From Erwinia phyllosphaerae (GTDB lineage Bacteria > Pseudomonadota > Gammaproteobacteria > Enterobacterales > Enterobacteriaceae), in the NCBI RefSeq assembly GCF_019132875.1, contig NZ_JAHSPF010000012.1:62001-126000 (forward strand): 64,000 nucleotides of DNA. Reading direction: 5' to 3'. Below, piece after piece: positions 63,565 through 64,000 of the stretch. The position numbers and the translations under genes were made by a program. Below the pieces are notes generated by a model. The model did not search any database. It saw nothing but the letters and a program-made list of their open reading frames with translations, and had not been told where the DNA came from. The stretch's first letter is position 1, and each line of letters opens with the position of its first letter.

Positions 63565-64000
63565 TTACTTCGTAGCGGATTTAAACTCGCGCTGGTCGTA
63601 ACCGGTATAAAGCTGACGCGGACGGGCAATTTTAATGCCGTCATCGTGCATCTCTTTCCAGTGTGCAATCCAGCCCACGGTACGCGCCATCGCAAAGATA
63701 ACGGTAAACATAGACGAAGGAATACCCATCGCTTTCAGGATCAGACCTGAATAGAAGTCGACGTTGGGATAGAGTTTACGCTCAATAAAGTACGGATCGT
63801 TCAGCGCGATATGCTCCAGCTCCATGGCCACTTCCAGCAGGTCGTCCTTCATACCCAGCTCTTCCAGCACTTCATGGCAGGTTTCACGCATTACCGTGGC
63901 GCGCGGGTCATAATTTTTATACACGCGGTGACCAAAGCCCATCAGACGGAAGGAGTCGTTCTTGTCTTTCGCGCGACGGATAAATTCTGGAATGTGCTCA
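63565..64000 (-). CDS. gltA: Citrate synthase GltA (C-terminal part; gene runs off the window)
   Basis: First enzyme of the TCA cycle, condensing acetyl-CoA and oxaloacetate. Only about the last 144 codons are inside the window. [14 protein letters not shown] holds the active-site His (His305 in E. coli) and [15 protein letters not shown] the catalytic Asp (Asp362). The C-terminus [14 protein letters not shown] is typical of the hexameric enterobacterial enzyme. The frame continues to the window edge. Confidence 0.97.
   Translation of the reverse strand, partial: EHIPEFIRRAKDKNDSFRLMGFGHRVYKNYDPRATVMRETCHEVLEELGMKDDLLEVAMELEHIALNDPYFIERKLYPNVDFYSGLILKAMGIPSSMFTVIFAMARTVGWIAHWKEMHDDGIKIARPRQLYTGYDQREFKSATK

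Overview
This window is a chromosomal segment of a member of the Enterobacterales, most likely family Erwiniaceae (Pantoea, Mixta, Erwinia and relatives). Gene content and order follow the E. coli lipA-to-gltA interval closely (lipA, lipB, ybeD, dacA, rlpA, mrdBA, rlmH, rsfS, nadD, holA, lptE, leuS, ybeL, gltIJKL, lnt, corC, ybeY, ybeZ, miaB, ubiF, the metT-type tRNA cluster, asnB, nagDCAB, nagE, glnS, fur, fldA, ybfE, ybfF, seqA, pgm, ybfA, phrB, ybgI, pxpBCA, nei, gltA). Most encoded proteins are near full-length matches to their E. coli counterparts. The family assignment is inference from protein similarity and local gene content; no ribosomal RNA gene is present.

Layout. 1-7932 (minus strand): lipoate attachment, cell elongation and wall genes, then RlmH and RsfS. 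8198-9871: a secreted GH19 chitinase sits between rsfS and nadD, where E. coli has cobC. 10061-14934: nadD, holA, lptE and leuS, tightly overlapping. 15159-16588: ybeL facing a stand-alone TcdA/TcdB-type glycosyltransferase gene of A+T-rich composition. 16750-19850: glutamate/aspartate ABC importer. 20257-25914: lnt-corC-ybeY-ybeZ and miaB. 26075-27256: ubiF. 27459-28145: seven tRNA genes (Met, Leu, Gln, Gln, Met, Gln, Gln in transcription order) behind one strong promoter. 28364-36606: asnB and the divergent nagBACD/nagE locus with a pair of NagC operators. 36771-38438: glnS. 38677-47413: a tandem duplication of a chitoporin-chitobiase cassette. 47608-56202: fur, fldA, ybfE, ybfF, seqA, pgm, ybfA, a TudS-DUF1722 (RudS-type) gene and phrB. 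56265-63066: ybgI, a small unknown gene, pxpBCA, a DUF969/DUF979 membrane pair, pcp and nei. 63292-63468: a 58-codon gene for an exported four-cysteine peptide. 63565-64000: the 3' end of gltA.

Two functional themes stand out. First, the window holds most of a chitin-to-fructose-6-phosphate route: GH19 chitinase, two outer-membrane chitoporins, two GH20 chitobiases, the GlcNAc PTS transporter NagE, NagA and NagB, with NagC-like operators in front of both the nag and the chi genes. Second, 56265-62254 looks like a pyroglutamate (5-oxoproline) salvage locus: Pcp releases pyroglutamate from peptides, PxpABC opens it to glutamate, and the DUF969/DUF979 pair between them is a candidate transporter.

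The least explained items are the TcdA/TcdB-like glycosyltransferase, the exported cysteine-rich peptide beside gltA, the hexanucleotide repeat at 53567-53601, the apparently split uof-type leader in front of fur, and the second chitoporin, whose C-terminus runs past the usual terminal phenylalanine.
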